NCBI GenBank assembly: GCA_017311315.1 | Contig: CM029636.1 | Span: 23,168,781 to 23,232,780, forward strand | Reading direction: 5' to 3' | From: Dendrocalamus latiflorus | Lineage: Eukaryota > Streptophyta > Magnoliopsida > Poales > Poaceae | Length of the DNA: 64,000 nucleotides | Part shown: piece by piece, positions 58,915-64,000 of the stretch | How the letters are laid out: each line of letters starts with the position of its first letter | How positions within the stretch are numbered: position 1 is the stretch's first letter | Position numbers and translations under genes: made by a program | The notes under the pieces: generated by a model | The model's database searches: none | Seen by the model: only the letters and a program-made list of their open reading frames with translations | What the model was told of the DNA's origin: nothing

Positions 58915-61900
58915 TCACCGCCTTCTTCTTCGCTGAGCTGTTGGTGGTAGCTTCTCAGAAGGCCCACAAGGAAGTGTTGTTCCCGTCTCTTGCTCTATGC
59001 GTCTCTTCAGCTCTCTCAGAATTTGGATTTGGCCCAATTTTATGGGGATAATTTTTCCCAGTATATCCCTGGATGCAGAAGTTCCTCAAAATCTGGTCGC
59101 AGAAGGCTCATTTGCAGGTTTGCCAAGTGATAGAAATCAGTCAAACCTTGTGGCTTTGGGATTGTGGTATTCGTGAAGATGACCTGAGTTGGAGTGCAGA
59201 TAATATCAACTGGTACATCATGAACTAGCAGCTTCTCAACTGGAATGTCGTCCACCAATTGCTTGTCATGCACTGTAGTCATAGACACGGTTGGCAGTTC
59301 ATATTAGTGATCAGTCAAGGATGACATGAGAAAAAAAAAGCTATCAAATTTGAATCCAATCGAAACAACAACAATAAAGCATTCACCAATGGTTTTCCGC
59401 TTCAGAAAAGAAGAGATAAAGCATGCACACATAGATGAAATTCGCTCATTGATTAACAAGTCATGGGAGTAACATTTGGGTTATAATGTGAAAAAAGCAT
59501 CCATCATTAATCAATAATCATCTGTATAAGAGCACATTATATTTCAACCAGTGTTGAAGTCAGAACTGTAAAGTTAAGTCCAGTTAGTCATGACCTAACG
59601 CATCAAAAATATAGATTGGTGAACTATACATGTTGAAAACCCATAAATGGAATAGCTGTTATTCATGCTCAAGAATGGTAAGATAGGCTCCTATATATCA
59701 TTCACCCTAGTTCCTACATTACCAAACAAATTCGATCGATGTAAAAAATGGGTTACCAGCTAAATCATTAAAAAAACTCACCAGTTGTTACTATCATGGT
59801 TGAATCATCTATAGCACCCATATAACGAAGCATCCCATATTCCAGCTCTGCAAATTCCTATAATTAATGTTCATAGATAAAATCAGGGATGATGAGCAGG
59901 AAGAATTTACTTTGGTACACAAAGTATAGTTCGTTTTTTAAGGCAGTGTTACATTGGACAAAGTCCATCAGTTGATCTAATTTATTTTCTGTTGACGGGG
60001 AAGAATAGCAGGTGAAAGTTTTTTGTGTAATTTTCTTCTCAAAAAGAAAGTTTGTTATGTAGTCTGTTAACTACTACCACCGAAATGTAGAAAGTAACAA
60101 TAAAATCAACTCTACTTCAAGAATTGCATATAGAAGAAGAAAATAGTTACCTCGCCCTTCCCCAATTGTGCTCCTGTACTTGGATCAACTGCAACTGACC
60201 CAACCGCAATCAGTGGCGGATCCAGGATTTTTAAGATGGGTGTTCGGACATTGAAACTAATTTGCTCGGATACATTGATACCGATATATTGATACCGTGA
60301 CACATCATTTCTTCCAAAACACTAATACAATAGTATGTGTATATAGATACAAAAATACAAAAAATATAGAAATAAATTATTTCTTACAAGGAAATGGGTG
60401 ATGTATGATGGTTCATTGCATCAAGGGTAAATCAATTGATCTTTTTCTTTGATATGAGCTATTCGTTGCATGAATTTTGTAAAAACTTCATCCTTATTAA
60501 TGTTATTTGCTTTTAACCTTAGCTAAACTAAACAACAAATTACATTTGGATATTTCAGAAAGTGTTCATCTCGATAATGGTTCTAGCACACCAACCTAAA
60601 CTCCCTAATTCCCTGAAGGCAAATATGAAGAGTAAAGGCTGAAATCTGAAATCGGCAAATCGCTGCTAGCCGACTGCCTTGCTCTTGCTGGTCGCTGCCC
60701 ACCAGCAGTTGGCTTGGCCCCTGGACCCACGCAGCCATGCCCCGTGGCCCACGGCGCTGCCTCGGCCCCGCCTTTCGCTGGCTTGCTGCACAGCCTACGC
60801 TGTTGCTGGCCGTTCACCGCTGCCGCTTGCCGTTGATGGCGCTGTGCTGGCTGCGCCCTGGCCTGAAGCTGAATACCCAGTGCCCCACCGCCTCAACCCT
60901 TGCCGTCGACTGCTATCTATTGGTCTGGACGACTGGACTGGTGTCTGGTGATTCTGATACATCATACATGGGCTGATCAGCTGATGGACCAAAATATGGG
61001 ACTAGCGCACGGGCCGTGACTACGGCCAGGGCCCAGGCAGGAATGTGCTGCGCTGCACGGTTGAGTTGAGCTGAACAAGAATATGAATACTGAATACCAA
61101 AGCATATGCATAATACTTGTATAATATACCCAATATATAATAGATTTTTGGTCAAAAAATTTGGGTGTTCAATTGAGCACCCATGACCTTAATGGGATCC
61201 GCCCCTGATCGCAATCAAATCCACCTTAATCCTTTCATCTAGACCAATTGGTCTCCCATATTTGGCTGAACCAACAGAAGTGCATGCTTCAGGAATGCAT
61301 CCAGTGGGTATCATTTGAGATTCGAGAACTGAGAAAATTCCCATCCTTAGCTGAGGTTGTGGAGTGAACAATTTTTTATCACCTGGGTGATCCAAGTAGC
61401 ACCATTTGTAAAAACAATAGAAAAAGGTTTAACCCGATTGAGTATATATGTAAAACTTAAACAGTTGAACTTGTACTGAGTAGTGGACTAAAATGAGCAT
61501 CAGATTCAGACGCCGCAAATGGTATGGAAAGCTTGGAGCCCTAACTAAAACAGTATGATTTGGCTTGTAGGACACAAGAAGTCAACAAGAGATCAACAGC
61601 CAGTAAGTTACAAAATTTAAGATGGATATAGAATGATATATTGACACATGCACCCTATGTGGCAGTGAACAAGAATCAACCTCACATATCATGATCTGTT
61701 GGATATAAATCCGGAACTTACTCTTAAGAGTGTCAGAGGGGATCTTCCATCAAATGAGGAATGCTAGCTGCTGGAAAGGTCGATGGTATATTGGCAGGCA
61801 TTTGCTTAAGAGAAACAGGGATAAAACCGATAGCCAATCAAAGAGCCGATCATATAACATTTCGTATGTCTCTTCAAAGAAGCTTATGCACATGCTTTTA

Positions 61901-62911
61901 CTAGAAAACATATTTAGAAACAAGACAATCCAGCAGGGTATTAGAATACAAGTGTGCCAAGGTAAGTAAATATAGCAGCCGACTGACCTGACAGTGTTAA
62001 GAACTGAACTTGCTTCTGAGGCGAGTCAGGATTGACCTTCACACATTGTGCATTCTGAAACACTTCCAGACTCCCCAACTGGTGAAAGCTCGAAACATTT
62101 CCATATCATTATAGAAACATAAGCACGTGCTAAATGACTAAACAGGATCAAGGAAAGGTGCACATAGAAGAGGCTTGAAGATCAACTTAAACAAAATATA
62201 CACCAAAACGAAGGATCAACAACATATTTTTGTTCATAAAACTAGTCACGCAGAAACATAGATTGCTAACAGCAGACTGCATTCGCTACGATGGATAGCT
62301 ATGGCTTTACAGAACATCAATATTTTTCTAACGAAAGAAGCACAATCAGTGGGCAGCAGACACCCTGCTGGCATGCAGGTTACTTCCACTGTTCCGCACC
62401 AGTCCTGCAACCACACAATGGCTTGGTGCCTTGGTGAAACATGCTTCCTCCATCTCGAAACCCACTCGTTTGGGCTTGACGTTGAAGGAATACAAGCCAA
62501 ATTGCAGGAATAGAAGCTAGAGGAAGAGAGATCGAACCGAGTCGGCAGCGGCGGCGCCGCCGTCGAAGTTGGGGATGCGGTGGTGGACGGGGCGGGGGTT
62601 GCGCGCGATGCCCTCGGCCTCCAGCGCGTCCCACACCCTCTTCCGTATCCCCCACTTCCACGCCTTGGGGTCCGCCTCGGTCTCCGCCTCCGCGGCGGTG
62701 GACGCCATCCCGGCCCGCGCCGCGCCGCGGCGTCGAGGCGGAGGCGCTCGGCCTCGAAGGCGGCCGCGTCGAACGAGGACGACGACGACGTGCTCTTGGC
62801 CGCCGCGGATGCTAGGGCGACCGTGGCGCGGCGGCAGGCGACGGCGAAGAATAGCGATGGCGATAGCGGCGGCGAGGTCGGGAGGAGCGGCATGGCCACC
62901 GCTCTCGCCAC
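58915..62911 (-). pseudogene. 5-formyltetrahydrofolate cyclo-ligase-like protein COG0212, disrupted
   Basis: Exons on the minus strand: 62911-62538, 62078-61988, 61382-61208 continued at 60202-60151, 59857-59782, 59272-59147, 59068-58915. All junctions are GT-AG with matching phases. Key segments in order: a Ser/Ala-rich plastid-type leader, KWGIRKRVWDALEAEGIA, PRPVHHRIPNF, LEVFQNAQCVKVNPDSPQ, TPQPQLRMGIFSVLES, EACTSVGSAKYGRPIGLDE, VGSVAVDPSTGAQLGKGE, TTVHDKQLVDDIP, VPVDIICTPTQVIFTNT and GIYWEKLSP. The Arabidopsis homologue is a plastid protein linked to thiamin metabolism rather than true cyclo-ligase activity. Lesions: a frameshift at about 62710-62732 separating the leader from the core, a 997 bp hAT insert in exon 3, and a TAA with a lost base at 59040-59042. 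It is therefore scored a pseudogene. Confidence 0.85.
60211..61207. mobile_element. hAT-type element inserted in exon 3 of the COG0212-like gene
   Basis: A 997 bp element with the left end CAGTGGCGGATCCAGG and right end GGATCCGCCCCTG, inverted copies typical of hAT elements. The 8 bp target duplication is ACCGCAAT (60203-60210) and ATCGCAAT (61208-61215), one mismatch. Removing the element and one duplication restores a 227 bp exon in the right phase, which proves the boundaries. No transposase. ORFs at 60605-60992 are GC composition shadows. Confidence 0.85.
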
Positions 62912-63524
62912 TCGTGCGTGCGCGTGGAGGTAAGCACGTGCGCGAAGCGAAAGGAGCTGTTGGATTGGCTCCCTTGTGCAGCTGACATATGGGCCCGCTC
63001 GTGCAGTGAGGGAGCAACGGAAGACAGAGGAGCGTGCACTGCAGCGAGCGGAACGCGTTGCCTCAACGTAACAGTTGCGACGGGATTTAACTTATATTTT
63101 TTAATTCTGTTCAAGATTTGACATACATCTTTTAATTCTGACTAAACTATATATATATATATATAATTTAGCCAGCCTAACTAAACTTTCCAATATCCAC
63201 TACATCTCATCTTGAAAAAGATACATCATTTAAAAAATAATTTCTGTAACGAAAAGTGATAAAAAAAATAAAAGACAAAGCCTAGCCGAAACCGGCCTCG
63301 CACACAACTAGCAGCATCAACATGTTGCAAGTCCCTCCCGAGCGAACGATGATTCAGAGAGAAAAACTGAACTGACAACAACGCATGCGAAAACATACTA
63401 TCAAAATTCGCTCAGAGTTGCAATTGCAATACATAAGCCGGTCCTTACAAATCTGCCACAAAACTCAAGAAGAAAGAAAAGCGGGGAACACGCTCAGGTG
63501 GGATTTGTCGCGGCTCCGAATGAC
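62912..63524. other. Intergenic region between RPL3 and the COG0212-like gene
   Basis: It should hold the RPL3 3' UTR (right part) and the promoter and 5' UTR of the COG0212-like gene (left part), since both genes read leftwards. A short TA run lies at about 63150-63165. The ORFs overlapping 62812-63121 are unsupported. Confidence 0.5.
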
Positions 63525-64000
63525 CTAGGCCTTGAGCTTACCGAAGAACCTCTGCTTCTCCTCGGTGGTCTGGAAGCGGCCGTGCCCAAACTTGGACGAG
63601 GTGTCGATGAACTTGAGCTTGATCTCCTCGAGGGCCAAACGCGAGGTCTGCTTCAGCAGGGACTGGCGGAGGGTCACCACCCTCTTCTTGGGGCCGACGC
63701 AGCAGCCCTTGATCATGATGTAGTCGCCCTTCACCACACCGTAGTGGGGGAAGCCGCCCATCGGGGTGATGTCCTTCTCGGTCCTGCAAGTGCAGTGGCG
63801 TCAGATACAACAGGATCCAACAGGAGCACAAGATCAGGCACAGCATAACTTCATTTACAACAACTTTCAAAGGTTTGTTCAGACAGGTACCTGTCGAACT
63901 CAGTGCAGGCATCATGAGATTCCTGTCCAGACTTGCCGATCTTGTAAACCTTCTTGTTCATCTCAGTGCGGTGGTGATATCCGTTCTGACCAGCACGAGC
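63525..64000 (-). CDS. RPL3: 60S ribosomal protein L3 (uL3), C-terminal part
   Basis: Two exons are visible. The segment 64000-63891 encodes ARAGQNGYHHRTEMNKKVYK and IGKSGQESHDACTEFDR, ending at a GT donor in phase 2. The exon 63783-63525 encodes TEKDITPMGGFPHYGVVKGD, CCVGPKKRVVTLRQSLLKQ and KFGHGRFQTTEEKQRFFGKL, ending with Ala and a TAG stop. The sequence is highly conserved, and the C-terminus matches the usual plant protein end. uL3 is a core protein of the large cytosolic ribosomal subunit near the peptidyl-transferase centre. The gene continues beyond the window edge; the visible part has no lesion. It starts about 600 bases beyond the COG0212-like gene in the same direction. Confidence 0.95.

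Noticed and set aside
60605..60992. Overlapping ORFs inside the hAT element in the COG0212-like gene
   Set aside because: GC-rich low-complexity frames open on both strands; no transposase motif.

Overview
This window is nuclear DNA from a grass (Poaceae). It has sparse intron-bearing genes of monocot type and is otherwise filled with nested transposable elements: Tourist, Stowaway, hAT and Mutator types, L1-type LINEs, a Ty3 chromovirus and copia-type long LTRs. No prokaryotic features, CRISPR arrays or rRNA/tRNA genes were seen. The genus cannot be fixed from sequence alone.

Host genes are few. (1) A two-exon AP2/ERF transcription factor of the ERF110/113/115-like group (plus strand, 37099-39335) looks intact, encodes 339 aa and has a 1.2 kb intron containing a large hairpin. 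(2) A homologue of the plastid 5-formyltetrahydrofolate cyclo-ligase-like protein COG0212 lies on the minus strand at 58915-62911. Its six-exon structure can be rebuilt from splice sites and phases, but it carries three lesions: a frameshift in exon 1, a 997 bp hAT element inside exon 3, and a stop plus frameshift in the last exon. (3) The C-terminal two exons of ribosomal protein L3 run off the right edge (minus strand, 63525-64000).

Layout. 1-4285: AT-rich repeats, a Tourist MITE and the first copy of a recurring MITE family (family A). 4286-6440: a short inverted-repeat element split by a 2.0 kb hAT element with a perfect 8 bp target duplication, which carries three exons and the introns of a tRNA (uracil-5-)-methyltransferase gene. 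6440-15750: MITEs of two families (A and B) and three GC-rich elements with a Helitron-like 3' hairpin. 15740-17940: a decayed LINE with a clean Tourist MITE inside. 18500-31000: old retrotransposon debris. A second LINE (about 21600-30960, minus strand) is split by a copia-type LTR element (25655-30647), a MITE and probably another LTR. 31000-36900: Stowaway MITEs and a foldback element sitting in a TA microsatellite. 36990-39335: the ERF gene. 40231-43600: a decayed Mutator-like element with long TIRs. 44000-50000: MITEs, a minisatellite and an 870 bp foldback. 51272-56321: a young Ty3 chromovirus of Reina type with TSD GCCCA and LTRs differing at 2 of 383 bases. 56452-58718: a solo LTR with TSD GCAAA. 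58915-64000: the COG0212-like pseudogene and RPL3.

The genes do not form an operon or pathway. The most notable biology is capture of a tRNA methyltransferase gene fragment by a hAT element, and the staged destruction of the COG0212-like gene.
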